Assembly: GCA_000063505.1 (NCBI GenBank)
Contig: CT971583.1
Span: 2,015,918-2,079,917 of the forward strand
Direction: 5' to 3'
Length of the DNA: 64,000 bases
Source of the DNA: Synechococcus sp. WH 7803
GTDB lineage: Bacteria > Cyanobacteriota > Cyanobacteriia > PCC-6307 > Cyanobiaceae
The notes below the pieces were generated by a model. It searched no databases and was not told the DNA's origin. It saw only the letters and a list, made by a program, of their open reading frames with translations. This document shows positions 1-13,565 of the stretch, piece after piece; the stretch's first letter is position 1, and each line of letters opens with the position of its first letter. The position numbers were made by a program, and so were the translations under genes.

Positions 1-2751
<2,751 letters not shown>

Positions 2752-3191
2752 ATATAATCTCCAACACGCTTGCTGTCGTTGAAACAGATTCTCCCTGATT
2801 CATTGCTGAATCAAGAATCAAACTCGCAATTGCTCGACACAATTGAAAGAACGTGATGGAGTCTCGGCTCTTGCTCGATAGAATTTGCAACTCTCCTTCT
2901 CCATCATCCTTTCGGATCACAGAAAAGAATCATCGCATCATCCATGAGATGCTTTATTCTTTCCAGACTTACCTATGCAGTTGTCAAGGTTCTGCTAGAA
3001 CTTCAAATCAATTGATCAATTGCTTGATCAACTCATTTGAGCCCAGCATCTTATCAACCAAAGTCAACAAGTAAAGTTTTTACTTGTCTTTGGAATGACA
3101 GGAAGCTGGGGTCTTCCAGCGGACACATCTAAATCACACTCCAATCGAGCTCAACTCCAACATCTTGGAGATGGGGATACAGTTCGGTCAG
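2752..3191 (-). other. 16S-23S internal transcribed spacer, tRNA-Ala to 23S part
   Basis: About 440 nt of AT-richer spacer between tRNA-Ala and 23S with no credible coding sequence. It carries the boxA-like antitermination element listed separately. The rest should contain the processing stem flanking 23S. I see no further gene in it. Confidence 0.9.
2981..2992 (-). promoter_or_regulatory. boxA-like antitermination element in the ITS
   Basis: The minus strand reads GAACCTTGACAACTGCATAGG. GAACCTTGA(C/A)AA is the widely conserved boxA of cyanobacterial 16S-23S spacers, thought to bind NusB/NusE for rrn antitermination. Its position about 230 nt upstream of 23S fits. Confidence 0.75.
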
Positions 3192-3264
3192 TGGAGGTTA
3201 GGAGACTCGAACTCCTGACATCCTGCTTGCAAAGCAGGCGCTCTACCAACTGAGCTAAACCCCC
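3192..3264 (-). tRNA. tRNA-Ala (TGC)
   Basis: 73-nt cloverleaf on the minus strand: acceptor GGGGGTT pairs with AACCTCC, D-arm AGCTCAGTTGGTAGAGC, anticodon loop with TGC inside GCCTGCTTTGCAAGCAGG, T-arm with GTTCGAGTC. CCA is not encoded. It sits in the rrn spacer 9 nt downstream of tRNA-Ile, as usual in cyanobacteria. Confidence 0.97.
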
Positions 3265-3273
3265 AACACCGAA

Positions 3274-3347
<74 letters not shown>

Positions 3348-3532
3348 AGGAGTCTCATCCCTTGTGGGGTGTGACCTAGACAAAGTTTAGGAACTAAGAA
3401 TCTCCACCATCCTCACCTGCATCGCTGCAAGTTTGATGGCTTCAAAGCTGAGGTACCGATCGACCTAAGGTGACAGGATTTCGGCCTAAGAATAAATGTA
3501 CTCAGGCATCAAAATCGTTGTTTGTCTCCCTG
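3348..3532 (-). other. 16S-23S spacer, 16S to tRNA-Ile part
   Basis: 185 nt between the 16S 3' end and tRNA-Ile. On the minus strand a CACCTTAGGTC stretch near the 5' end and a TCTAGGTC stretch near the other end resemble the basal D1-D1' helix of cyanobacterial ITS. No coding potential is seen. Confidence 0.75.
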
Positions 3533-5016
<1,484 letters not shown>

Positions 5017-5613
5017 AGATCATTTCCTCTTAGACATTCTCACGTCCTCAAAATGATTTGCGTCACCCATTGCTCAGATAACCTGGCAATAGTTGAGGCC
5101 TCCTTCCGCTGACACAGAAAGGGTTCTTAAGAGTGCACTTCTAGATTTCTCTATCAATGACTTTCCAGGATCTCAGATCCGGTTGTTGCTCCACACTGCG
5201 CACACCGACAACTCAAAAGCTCGTGAAAACTCCCAAGTTGCAAGCGCAATGCTTCTCTGCAACGAATAATTGTTGACGGGACCTCACACCTTCATCGCTC
5301 TTTCATTCATCACTAACAACTCAACTTCTCAGTTGATTCGTCAGCAACAAACGCGATGAAAGCGTCAGTTCCTAAACTTTTCAGTTGTCCAGGTTCTGCC
5401 GTCGCGCCCCCTTCAGGAGCGGTTGGCGGTGCGGCCTCGCGACCGCTTGAGAAACTTACAACACCGTGGGATCGCTCCCTCTTGGCTTGTAAGCACTCCT
5501 GAACACATCAAGCTCTCGCTCTCCTTGTTCAGAAGCTGCGCTTCGGGCCTCAGCCCCCCGCGCAGTCCATAACCATAACACCACATACCCCCATTCACGC
5601 AACTACCAAACTC
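5017..5613 (-). other. rrn leader and promoter region, no gene seen
   Basis: About 600 nt between 16S and the inositol-monophosphatase gene. It must contain the rrn promoter(s) and the 16S leader/processing stem. A weak TTGATA (minus strand, about 5156) with a CTTAAG box roughly 19 nt downstream is the best promoter-like match I can see, and it is not convincing. A short inverted repeat GCGGT/ACCGC lies around 5418-5445. The 61-codon minus-strand ORF here looks random. Confidence 0.6.
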
Positions 5614-6435
5614 TCAGGGCAACAACAGCGACTCACCCCAAGGTCTGAGCCGCGTCAGCTGCTCCTCGGAACTGGCCGCAAGCACTGGAAAGCCCACATC
5701 AGAGAGGTCCCGTCCTGGAACCAGCGCCGTTGGATCTTCCCGCAACCAGAGCACAGGGCAACCAAGCTCAGACAGCACCAACCAGGCAGCAGCGAGATCC
5801 CAGATCTTTGGGGTGGCCTCCAGAGCCGCCACGGTCTGCCCCATCGCCACACTCACAAGATTGAGGCTTGCAACCCCGAGCAAACGGATCTTTCCTGGAA
5901 ACGGCTCTTGATGACGGCGCTGCAACACCCGAATCGCACGGCTGCAGAGCGAAACGCAGGCACTTCCTGCCGCCAGACGGGTTTCAGCGGTCAGTCGTTT
6001 GCCATTGCGCCAGGCACCACGACCCCGGATCGCAACGATGCGTTGTCTCAAGGACGGGATGTCGAGAAACGCTTCCATCGGCCGACCATCCACAAAGCGC
6101 GCCACAGAAATTGCCCAATAAGGAATGCCGGCGGCAAAGTTCGTTGTGCCATCCAGTGGATCCACCACCCAGAACGCAGATGTGGCCGGACAATGCTTCT
6201 CCCCCTCCTCACTGAGCGTGCTCTCTCCTGAGCAAATCTGAGCAAACCCCTGCACCAGGGTCTCATCACTCCAACGGTCACATGCGGTGATCAGACTCCC
6301 GTCGGGCTTCACATCGGAAACAATGTGGCCAAAATCGTGCCGTTGTCTCTCAGCGACACCATCAAGAAGCTGATGGACAGCAAGCAGCTGGGCCGGAGAG
6401 AGAGGAGCTGAAGTCACCGTCCGAAAAGGGCTCAA
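5614..6435 (-). CDS. Inositol monophosphatase family phosphatase
   Basis: 273-residue Mg-dependent sugar-phosphate phosphatase of the IMPase/SuhB superfamily. The diagnostic metal-binding motif DPLDGTTN is at residues 92-99, the upstream acidic EEGE is at 76-79, and the C-terminal WDLAAAW motif (consensus WDxAAG) is near 217. Substrate cannot be set from sequence: myo-inositol-1-phosphate, a histidinol-phosphate-like or another sugar phosphate are all possible. No signal peptide, so cytosolic. The start ATG overlaps the stop of the TolC-like gene in an ATGA arrangement, which suggests co-transcription and translational coupling. Confidence 0.92.
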   Translation of the reverse strand: MSPFRTVTSAPLSPAQLLAVHQLLDGVAERQRHDFGHIVSDVKPDGSLITACDRWSDETLVQGFAQICSGESTLSEEGEKHCPATSAFWVVDPLDGTTNFAAGIPYWAISVARFVDGRPMEAFLDIPSLRQRIVAIRGRGAWRNGKRLTAETRLAAGSACVSLCSRAIRVLQRRHQEPFPGKIRLLGVASLNLVSVAMGQTVAALEATPKIWDLAAAWLVLSELGCPVLWLREDPTALVPGRDLSDVGFPVLAASSEEQLTRLRPWGESLLLP

Positions 6436-8147
6436 GCACCGAGCTGGGAGGCCTCACAGGCTGGCGTATTGGGATCCGGCTCAATGGGAACAGACTCCAT
6501 GCGGTCGACTTCAGGCTTCTTGCCGGGAAGATTGAGCGGCGGGCAAGCTTTGACTTGATCCAAGCCAGTGCGACGCCTCAACTCAGCCAGGCTGGCGTTG
6601 TAGCTCAGAACTGCATCGGCATAACGCACTTCAGCACTGGTGAGATCGCGTTGGTTATCGACCACCTCGCGCTGAGTTGTCACCCCCGCTTGGAAACGCA
6701 ACCTGGCCAAACGCAATGACTCAGTGGCTGACAGCACCTCCCGCGTTGTGGTGCGGATGTTTTGCTGCGCATCTCTCAGGTCGTAAAAACTTTCTTCCAC
6801 TTCCCTGCGGATGCTGTCGCGCTCGGATGCAAAGTTGAACTGGCTCTCCTCTGCAGCTTGCTTGTTGCGGCGGTACTCCGCGCGGGCTCGACCCCCATCA
6901 AAAATGTTCCAGGTGGCCGACAAGCCCACCGAGTTATCGAAGCTCCATCCATACACCTCGGTGCTCACTGGAGGCTCGCTGGTTCCCCCCTGGAAACGCT
7001 GGGACGTGAAATTGTTGAAAATGCTCAACACAGGCTGAACAGACGCCAGTGCTGCGTTGGCGTTGCTGTTGTTAATCGAGATATCGAGAAGCACTCGATC
7101 GAGCTCTTCCCGGAAGGTGTAAGCCGCAATGATGCTTTCCTGAAGCGATGGTTCCCACAGTCCAAGCACACGAGCAGGGGCAGCGGATGTGGGAGTGATG
7201 TCTTGAGGAAGATCCATGAGCGATGCCAGGGATCGACGTGCATTCACCTGGTCGCCAAGAGCATTGGTGAGCAGCTGTTGATCACGGGCGAGCTGAGTTT
7301 CAGCTTCTAAAACCTCGAGCTTGGTAGCCACACCCGCCTGGTAGCGAGCTCGCGCATCGCGAAGACTCACCAATGAAGCTCGTACGGATTGTTGACCGAT
7401 CCGAACCTGTTCATCTTGACGTTGAAGCTGGAAATAAGACGTCGCTGCCTGAAGACGCAGCTCACGCAAGGAGATCAAGTAGGTGTCACGGGCGCTCTCA
7501 TAGGCATCTCTTGCAGCCGCGATCTGAGGAACCCTGGCTGGGTCAATCAAGTTCCAATTCAACTGGGCCCCAAAATTGGCAGACCAAATCTCTGTATTCG
7601 TGACTCGACCTTCAGATTGCTCAAGCCCCGTCAAAGGGTTCACAGTCTGGGTTCTGTTGGGATCGAAGGTTTGCTGCTCACCCGCGAGGTACTGCGGCAG
7701 ACCGTTGGCATTGAGATTGAGCGTGGGATACCAGGCCGAAAGCGCTGCACGCAGGCTTGATTTGGCCTGTTGAACCTGGCTTGCTACCGCTTTCAGGCTG
7801 GGATTATTGACCTCAACCAAACGCTCCACCTCAGCAAGCGTGAGGGGCCGCAGCTCTCGAATTCTCACTTGGCCCGGTTGATTGGGCAGCGCAAGACTCG
7901 GCGGAGCCTTGAGATCGTCTTGATTCTCAGGAAGCGTGGTGGCCGCGGGGGGAAGGACCGAGGGATCAGCTTTCGGCCTTGAACCCTTGATCTCAGTTGC
8001 AGTGGGAAGCGTCGATTGATCGATCAGAGCCGCACCATCAGCGGCCGCAGCATCAACGCTCGACCCGTCCTGTGCCCGCACGGGTGCATGGATCACAGAA
8101 GGCAAAACTCCTGCGAGTAACAGAAGACGTGCAGCAGTCCGACGCAC
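6432..8147 (-). CDS. TolC-like outer membrane efflux protein
   Basis: 571 residues. An N-terminal Sec signal (RR, then a LLLLAG core, cleavage near PVRA-Q about residue 25) precedes a low-complexity linker of about 70 residues. Two repeated OEP domains follow, rich in long amphipathic helices (AEVERLVEVNNPSLKAV; RDLTSAEVRYADAVLSYNAS). This is the trimeric outer-membrane/periplasmic tunnel of tripartite efflux or type I secretion. Cyanobacterial TolC homologues export toxic compounds and RTX-like or S-layer proteins. No inner-membrane partner lies in the window. It is first of a two-gene unit with the downstream phosphatase. Confidence 0.93.
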   Translation of the reverse strand: MRRTAARLLLLAGVLPSVIHAPVRAQDGSSVDAAAADGAALIDQSTLPTATEIKGSRPKADPSVLPPAATTLPENQDDLKAPPSLALPNQPGQVRIRELRPLTLAEVERLVEVNNPSLKAVASQVQQAKSSLRAALSAWYPTLNLNANGLPQYLAGEQQTFDPNRTQTVNPLTGLEQSEGRVTNTEIWSANFGAQLNWNLIDPARVPQIAAARDAYESARDTYLISLRELRLQAATSYFQLQRQDEQVRIGQQSVRASLVSLRDARARYQAGVATKLEVLEAETQLARDQQLLTNALGDQVNARRSLASLMDLPQDITPTSAAPARVLGLWEPSLQESIIAAYTFREELDRVLLDISINNSNANAALASVQPVLSIFNNFTSQRFQGGTSEPPVSTEVYGWSFDNSVGLSATWNIFDGGRARAEYRRNKQAAEESQFNFASERDSIRREVEESFYDLRDAQQNIRTTTREVLSATESLRLARLRFQAGVTTQREVVDNQRDLTSAEVRYADAVLSYNASLAELRRRTGLDQVKACPPLNLPGKKPEVDRMESVPIEPDPNTPACEASQLGA

Positions 8148-8171
8148 AACGATTCCGGGGCTGGGCGGAGC

Positions 8172-9569
8172 TTAGGGGTTTTTGGTCTGCTGACCGAGAA
8201 CAGCAGCCACGATGTCAGCTGCTCCATGCACGATCCGGATCGGTACCGGCAGTTGCTCCTGCACCTCATCGAGGGTCATGTCATCCAGGAACACAGGCTG
8301 ACCCTGCCGGAGCATCACGGACGGAAGAAGCAACTGATCCCCCAGAACCTGATCTCTGAGTCCATGGAGAAGATCTTCTCCTGTGAGCAAGCCCGTCACC
8401 ACTTGATCCTGACCCCAGTAAGGGCTCGGAAGTCCATGCAACGTGAGCGTCACACCATCAACTTGGTTAAGCCGCTCCTGCACCGGTGCCAGAGCCTGAT
8501 CCACCAAACGGCCCACCACCCAGCTGCTGTGAACAGACGAATCGATTCGTTCAGGAAGCTGCTCCGTGGCCTGCTCCAGAGCCTCAAGAAAGGCCCGGAT
8601 CGTGCCGACACCGTTTTCTTGTTGAGGCAGATCTTCGTAGGTGCCCCTCGAAGGCAAGGGCTGACCAGCAATCAGATACCACTCATCAGACAGCCAGGCG
8701 AAACGTGTACCAAGCTGTTGCTGGAAGCTGGACTGAAGCGATTCCACCGCCTCAATCACTTGGCGTGCGTCCGCCGGCGTGACAGCCCGCAGTCCATCCT
8801 CAGCAGGCCGAAAGCGCGTCAGACCCACAGGCACCACAGCAGCGGAAAGAACGGCAGGCCATTCCCCTGCCCCGAACCGCGCCAGGTCAGTGAGTGTGCG
8901 AACCAAAGCCTCGCCATCATTCAGTTCTGGGCAGACCACCACCTGGGCATGGATCTGCAACCCACGGCACGCGAACCAGTCGAGCTGATGCAGCAGTTCA
9001 CCCGCCCTGGGATTGTCGAGCAGTCGTGAACGCAACCCTGGGTCTGTGGCATGCACCGACACGAACAGGGGGCTGAGGCGTTGCTCTTCGATGCGCGTCC
9101 AGTCGCTCTCGCTGAGATTGGTCAGCGTTAGGTAGGAGCCGTAGAGAAAACTGAGCCTGTAGTCATCGTCTTTGAGATAAAGACTGTCGCGATGCCCGGG
9201 CGGCTGCTGGTCGATAAAACAGAAGGGGCAGCGGTTGGTGCATTGCCGCAGGCCATCAAACAACGCCTCGGTAAACGCAAGACCGAGGCCGTCATCGGCA
9301 TCCTTTTCGAGTTGCACGCGATGGAGCTTTCCGGCGCTGTCTTGGACCTCGAGGGTGAGATCTTCCTCAACGGTGAGATAGCGGTAATCAATCAGGTCGC
9401 GCGGGCGTACACCGTTAATGCTGAGCAACTGATCGCCGGGTTCGAAGCCGAGCTCCTCTCCGATCGAACCAGGCTCCACCGATGCAACAACCGCAGGCTG
9501 GGGCTGACGCCCAGCACTGGATGGATCGAGAGCGGCAACAGCTACGCCTGCGGAGGGTTCATTCCACAC
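8172..9569 (-). CDS. Cyanobacterial PDZ-radical SAM/FeS protein (TIGR03279, DUF512)
   Basis: 465 residues. A PDZ-like domain is at about 25-90 (PGSIGEELGFEPGDQLLSING). A Cys cluster CTNRCPFCFID (about 115) is spaced CX3CX2C as in radical SAM enzymes, followed by LKDDDYRLSFLYGSYLTLTN, and the C-terminal half is DUF512. The architecture matches the cyanobacterial family TIGR03279. A 4Fe-4S cluster and SAM chemistry are inferred; the reaction is unknown. The start is GTG at 9569 with no strong RBS, so a nearby alternative is possible. It lies between uppP and tolC-like in the same direction. Confidence 0.88.
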   Translation of the reverse strand: MWNEPSAGVAVAALDPSSAGRQPQPAVVASVEPGSIGEELGFEPGDQLLSINGVRPRDLIDYRYLTVEEDLTLEVQDSAGKLHRVQLEKDADDGLGLAFTEALFDGLRQCTNRCPFCFIDQQPPGHRDSLYLKDDDYRLSFLYGSYLTLTNLSESDWTRIEEQRLSPLFVSVHATDPGLRSRLLDNPRAGELLHQLDWFACRGLQIHAQVVVCPELNDGEALVRTLTDLARFGAGEWPAVLSAAVVPVGLTRFRPAEDGLRAVTPADARQVIEAVESLQSSFQQQLGTRFAWLSDEWYLIAGQPLPSRGTYEDLPQQENGVGTIRAFLEALEQATEQLPERIDSSVHSSWVVGRLVDQALAPVQERLNQVDGVTLTLHGLPSPYWGQDQVVTGLLTGEDLLHGLRDQVLGDQLLLPSVMLRQGQPVFLDDMTLDEVQEQLPVPIRIVHGAADIVAAVLGQQTKNP

Positions 9570-9588
9570 GAAATGGATTCAACTAATT

Positions 9589-10449
9589 TCAGTTTGAGCC
9601 AGAACCAGCCCACCAGGCCAACAAAAGAATTCCGAACAGCAACCGGTAGATCACAAACACCCAGGTGCTGTGTCGCTGCAGGAATTTGAGCAACCAGTCG
9701 ATAGCCAGCCACGAGACCACCGCTGCAGAGACGATGCCAACCATCAAAGGCAGAACACCCCCTGCACTGGGCTCAGTGAATGCATCTTTGAGCTCCACCA
9801 GCCCCGCAATGGTGATGGCAGGGATGCCCAGAAGGAAAGAAAACCGAGCGGCATCGGGCCGTTTCCAACTGTCAAAGAGCGAAGCAGTGAGGGTGCTGCC
9901 GGAGCGGGAGACACCAGGAATGAGAGCCAGTACCTGGGCCAATCCCACAAGGAGTCCATCGCGGCCCTGAACCTGATCGAGCTGCTTGGAGCGCGGTCCG
10001 AAACGCTCAGCAAGAGCAAGCAGGAGGGCCATCAGGATGGACACCCCAGCAATGGCGGGAACACTGCGCAGCGGCGAGGTTTCGTAACCAGGCCAATACA
10101 ACTTGATTGCCAGTCCGGCAAACAGGATGGGCAGGGTGCCGATCGTCATGGCGATTCCCAGTCGCGCTTCCGGCTCGCGCCATTGCCCCCTGCGCACAGC
10201 ACCACTGATCCCACGCAGAACAGCAGCCAGATCTGCCCTGAAATAGGCAATCACCGCCACGATGCTGCCCAGTTGAATCACTGCAGTCACCGATACGCCG
10301 GGATCACCCCAACCGGCGAGCACCGGCACAATTTTGAGGTGGGCTGTGCTGCTGATGGGCAGAAACTCCGTGAGTCCCTGCACAACGCCGAGAACGAAAT
10401 CTCTCCAGATGGCTTCAAGAAGACCAGGCTCCGACACCGCAGATTCCAA
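9589..10449 (-). CDS. uppP: Undecaprenyl-diphosphatase
   Basis: 286-residue, multi-TM BacA/UppP family enzyme that dephosphorylates undecaprenyl-PP to recycle the lipid carrier for peptidoglycan and surface polysaccharide synthesis. Both catalytic motifs are visible: GLTEFLPISSTAHL near residue 25 and PGVSRSGSTLTASL near 175. About eight hydrophobic segments follow. The longest start is TTG at 10449; GTG at 10437 is an alternative. It is divergent from the DUF3120 gene across about 130 nt. Confidence 0.95.
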   Translation of the reverse strand: MESAVSEPGLLEAIWRDFVLGVVQGLTEFLPISSTAHLKIVPVLAGWGDPGVSVTAVIQLGSIVAVIAYFRADLAAVLRGISGAVRRGQWREPEARLGIAMTIGTLPILFAGLAIKLYWPGYETSPLRSVPAIAGVSILMALLLALAERFGPRSKQLDQVQGRDGLLVGLAQVLALIPGVSRSGSTLTASLFDSWKRPDAARFSFLLGIPAITIAGLVELKDAFTEPSAGGVLPLMVGIVSAAVVSWLAIDWLLKFLQRHSTWVFVIYRLLFGILLLAWWAGSGSN

Positions 10450-10581
10450 TGGTTGGGTGGTCGGACGCTATGCCCAACAGGCTGAGGGCGCCAGTCCTGC
10501 TGAAGATTGAGTGCTGAGCCCTCAGACAGGCTCGAATCTTCTAAGGTTTCGATTCTTTCTTCACATTGCGGAGGTGCGGCC

Positions 10582-11316
10582 TTGTCCAGCGGGCTGATGC
10601 AAAACCCAGCCGCGGACAAGCAGAGGCTCTCTGCCACTGCAGTTCTGGCATCCCTCCCGTTTTGGGCGTCGGTGCTCGTGGTGATGCCTGTGTTCGTTCA
10701 GGCCCCATGGGTCCGTCAGCAACCATTGAGTGCTTGCCTCTTTGGACTCGTGCTGACGCTCGCGGGAATCCTGTGGAGCCTTAAGGCTGATCGAAGCGAA
10801 CAGGGCGATTTTGGCGCCCTCGTTCTGGGATTCAGCGGCAGCTGGATGGCTGGAAGTTTGTTCTGGGGATGGCTGCCGGCCCACCCGGTCCTGCATGTGC
10901 CGGTCGAAGCCTTCGCCCTGCCTCTTGCCTTAGCTGGGCTCACAACCCGCTGGCGCTGCGCCTGCGCCTTCTACTTGGCGTCCCTGATCGGAACAGCCTT
11001 CACCGATCTTTCGATGGCCCTATCCGGGGTGATGCCCCTGTGGCCCGAGGTGGTAACAGCCACGTCCGACCAAGCTCCCGATCTGTTGCGAGCAGCTGCC
11101 GCTCAGGTCCTCACACCGAAGTCTCTTCTGGTGGTGATCGTGGCAGCAGCGTTGATTACAAGACTGGTTGCTGTATGCCGCTCACGCGTTGATCGGCTTG
11201 GAGACAACTCGAGCGCATGGTCCATTGCGTCCTCGGTGCTGTTCACCACCTTGGTGATTGACGCCGTTTTCCTGGGAGTGTCCCTGCTGGCTCCAAGCCT
11301 GAGCGGACTCATCTGA
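10582..11316 (+). CDS. DUF3120 cyanobacterial membrane protein
   Basis: About 244 residues with six or seven hydrophobic segments (for example SLPFWASVLVVMPVFV, LFGLVLTLAGILWSL, SLLVVIVAAALIT). It resembles the cyanobacterial DUF3120 family, of unknown function. I chose the TTG at 10582 because a good Shine-Dalgarno GGAGG (10570-10574) sits 7 nt upstream. An in-frame ATG at 10597 is the alternative, and the upstream ATG at 10507 has no RBS and adds a non-conserved-looking stretch. It lies 114 nt before psbU on the same strand. Confidence 0.85.
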   Translation: MSSGLMQNPAADKQRLSATAVLASLPFWASVLVVMPVFVQAPWVRQQPLSACLFGLVLTLAGILWSLKADRSEQGDFGALVLGFSGSWMAGSLFWGWLPAHPVLHVPVEAFALPLALAGLTTRWRCACAFYLASLIGTAFTDLSMALSGVMPLWPEVVTATSDQAPDLLRAAAAQVLTPKSLLVVIVAAALITRLVAVCRSRVDRLGDNSSAWSIASSVLFTTLVIDAVFLGVSLLAPSLSGLI

Positions 11317-11430
11317 AACGAACTGCAAAAACCCCGGGGCTTTCTGCGATGGCCAGGGAAGAGCACTTGTAATGTTTGCTGGTCGGTTCTTCCGGCATCA
11401 TCCCGATCCGATTCTCAGACGGAGAATTTC

Positions 11431-11808
11431 ATGAAGCGTCTGCTGTCCTGGCTGACAGGTCTCGTCGTCATGGCTGGCTTGCTGTTTTCTTTGGCCACCC
11501 CATCAGGCGTTCAGGCCGCTGACATCCGCAATGTGGCTGACGACAAGATCGCCGAACGCGGCGACAAAGTTGATTTGAACAACTCATCGGTGCGGCGCTT
11601 CCAGCAATTTCCCGGGATGTATCCCACCCTGGCCGGAAAGATCGTCCTGGGCGGTCCCTACGAGTCTGTGGATGATGTGCTGGCTCTTGATCTCACCGAC
11701 CGCCAGAAGGAGCTGTTCGAGAAGTACCGCGATAATTTCACGGTGACGGCACCCTCGATTGCTCTGAATGAGGGCTTCGACAGGATTAACGACGGTCAGT
11801 ACCGCTAA
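11431..11808 (+). CDS. psbU: Photosystem II extrinsic 12 kDa protein PsbU
   Basis: 125-residue precursor. A Sec-type signal (KR, then LTGLVVMAGLLFSLA, cleavage after GVQA, about residue 29) targets it to the thylakoid lumen. The mature part has the double helix-hairpin-helix-like core of PsbU (DLNNSSVRRFQQFPGMYPTLA; GGPYESVDDVLALDLT). PsbU stabilises the Mn4CaO5 cluster and chloride requirement at the lumenal face of PSII with PsbO and PsbV. An RBS GGAG lies 7 nt before the ATG. The length is typical. Confidence 0.97.
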   Translation: MKRLLSWLTGLVVMAGLLFSLATPSGVQAADIRNVADDKIAERGDKVDLNNSSVRRFQQFPGMYPTLAGKIVLGGPYESVDDVLALDLTDRQKELFEKYRDNFTVTAPSIALNEGFDRINDGQYR

Positions 11809-11861
11809 AAATGCGTCATGGTTGAGCCGCCGGATCCTTCGGTGGTTTACGACAAGCTCCG

Positions 11862-13544
11862 ATGAGCAGCGTGCGATCAACATCCCAGGATCCGATCCAC
11901 AACGGCCCCTGGGATGTTGTGGTTGTTGGAGCAGGAGCGGCGGGTCTGATGACCTGCTTGGAGCTTCCCCCTGACCTGAACGTTCTGCTTTTGAACAGAA
12001 ACGCTGGTCGGCGCTCATCGAGCCGTTGGGCGCAAGGTGGAATCGCAGCGGTCACCGGTCCTGATGATTCTGCGTTGTTCCATGGGGAGGACACCCTGAA
12101 GGCAGGGGCAGGTCTCTGTGATGGCGATGCCGTCCGTCTCCTGGTGGATCAGGCACCCCACTGCGTGGAAAGGCTGCTCTCCCTCGGCATGGCGTTCGAC
12201 CGCAATCCCGATGGATCACTAGCGACCACCCTCGAGGCAGCTCACAGCCAGCACCGGGTGCTGCATGTGCAGGACCGCACCGGCAGAGCCTTGGTGGATG
12301 TCTTGCGCGAGCGCGTCGAAGCCAGACCAGGCCTGGTGCATCGCCGCGGCGTGCGCGTCACCCAACTCTGGGTCGAAGACCAACGCTGCTGCGGTGTTCA
12401 GATTCTTGATGGTCCCTGGCTGCACTGGGTTCCAGCCCGAGCAGTCGTTCTCGCAACAGGAGGAGGCGGACACCTCTACACCAACACCACGAATCCACCC
12501 CAGGCTTGTGGAGAAGGGGTTGTGCTCTCCTGGCAAGCCGGAGCTGCTGTCGACGATCTGGAATTTGTTCAGTTCCATCCCACGGCGCTGAAACTGGCTC
12601 ATGCACCTTGCTTCTTGATCTCAGAAGCCGTCCGTGGCGAAGGCGCCGTGTTGGTTGACCCCTCAGGACAAAGTCCTGTGGCCATGCTGACCCAGCGCGA
12701 CCTTGCTCCACGCGATCAAGTGAGCAGAGCCCTGCTGCAAGCCATGCGAACCCAGGGATTGAACCATCTGGGGCTGGATCTCTCACCAATACCGGCAGAA
12801 CAAGCCGAACGACGCTTCCCGACGATTCTTGAGCGCTGCCGGGAGTATGGCCTTCGCCCTCTACAGGAGCCAATCCCGGTGGCACCGGCCGCGCACTACT
12901 GGATGGGCGGTGTTGCCACGGATCTGCAGGCGGCAACCACGATTCCGGGCCTTTTCGCCGTTGGAGAGGTGGCCTGCACCGGGGTGCATGGTGCCAACAG
13001 GCTGGCCAGCAACTCATTGATGGAATGTCTTGTGTTCGCCCGACGACTCAGGGACATCGCTCTCAATGAAAGGAGCGCCCCCACCGTCTCCAACCAAGGG
13101 CTGGAGCCGTTCAAGCTGAGCACAGCGGAGCCAATGCCTGGGCAAGACCATGAATCCCTGCACCGATCGATCAACGCGCTTCGAGCAGCCTGCTGGGATA
13201 TGGCAGGAGTTGATCGACGCGTGAACGGGATGCGGCAGGCCTTGCGGGAGCTCCTCCAAGCCAGCAGCGCGTTGCAATGCAGCCCACTGCTGGAGGTGAT
13301 GCGCAACCAGGAGAAAGACCGATGTTTCCAGCTCGAGGAAACCTGCCGGAGCAACCTCAACCTTCTCCTTGATCTTCACCACCGCCAGCAAGCAAGCCGC
13401 CTCCTGCTGGATGCTTGCCTCTTTCGCACCGAGAGCAGGGGCGGACACTACCGAAGTGATGCACCGTCACCGCTTCCGCAATGGCGTTGCCATAGCCGCC
13501 AGGTGAAGGGCAAGAGCATCCACACCCGACCCGTCAGCGATTGA
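11862..13544 (+). CDS. nadB: L-aspartate oxidase
   Basis: 560-residue FAD flavoenzyme that oxidises L-aspartate to iminoaspartate, the first step of de novo NAD synthesis (NadA is the partner). It has the dinucleotide-binding GAGAAGLM near the N-terminus, SSRWAQGGIAAV typical of NadB, LATGGGGHLYTNTTNPP, and the active-site block HPTALK...LISEAVRGEGA. The C-terminal helical domain is complete. It is convergent with the VKOR gene, with only 21 nt between stops. Confidence 0.96.
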   Translation: MSSVRSTSQDPIHNGPWDVVVVGAGAAGLMTCLELPPDLNVLLLNRNAGRRSSSRWAQGGIAAVTGPDDSALFHGEDTLKAGAGLCDGDAVRLLVDQAPHCVERLLSLGMAFDRNPDGSLATTLEAAHSQHRVLHVQDRTGRALVDVLRERVEARPGLVHRRGVRVTQLWVEDQRCCGVQILDGPWLHWVPARAVVLATGGGGHLYTNTTNPPQACGEGVVLSWQAGAAVDDLEFVQFHPTALKLAHAPCFLISEAVRGEGAVLVDPSGQSPVAMLTQRDLAPRDQVSRALLQAMRTQGLNHLGLDLSPIPAEQAERRFPTILERCREYGLRPLQEPIPVAPAAHYWMGGVATDLQAATTIPGLFAVGEVACTGVHGANRLASNSLMECLVFARRLRDIALNERSAPTVSNQGLEPFKLSTAEPMPGQDHESLHRSINALRAACWDMAGVDRRVNGMRQALRELLQASSALQCSPLLEVMRNQEKDRCFQLEETCRSNLNLLLDLHHRQQASRLLLDACLFRTESRGGHYRSDAPSPLPQWRCHSRQVKGKSIHTRPVSD

Positions 13545-13565
13545 GATGCACTGGTCGCTCAACCA

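Noticed and set aside
5413-5598. 61-codon minus-strand ORF upstream of the rrn operon
   Set aside because: No RBS, biased composition, and overlaps the rrn promoter region.
9670-10485. 271-codon plus-strand ORF opposite uppP
   Set aside because: Antisense shadow; uppP has both catalytic motifs on the minus strand.
11325-11345. Possible terminator AACCCCGGGGCTTT downstream of DUF3120
   Set aside because: The CCCCGGGG palindrome has no loop, so it cannot form a usual terminator hairpin.
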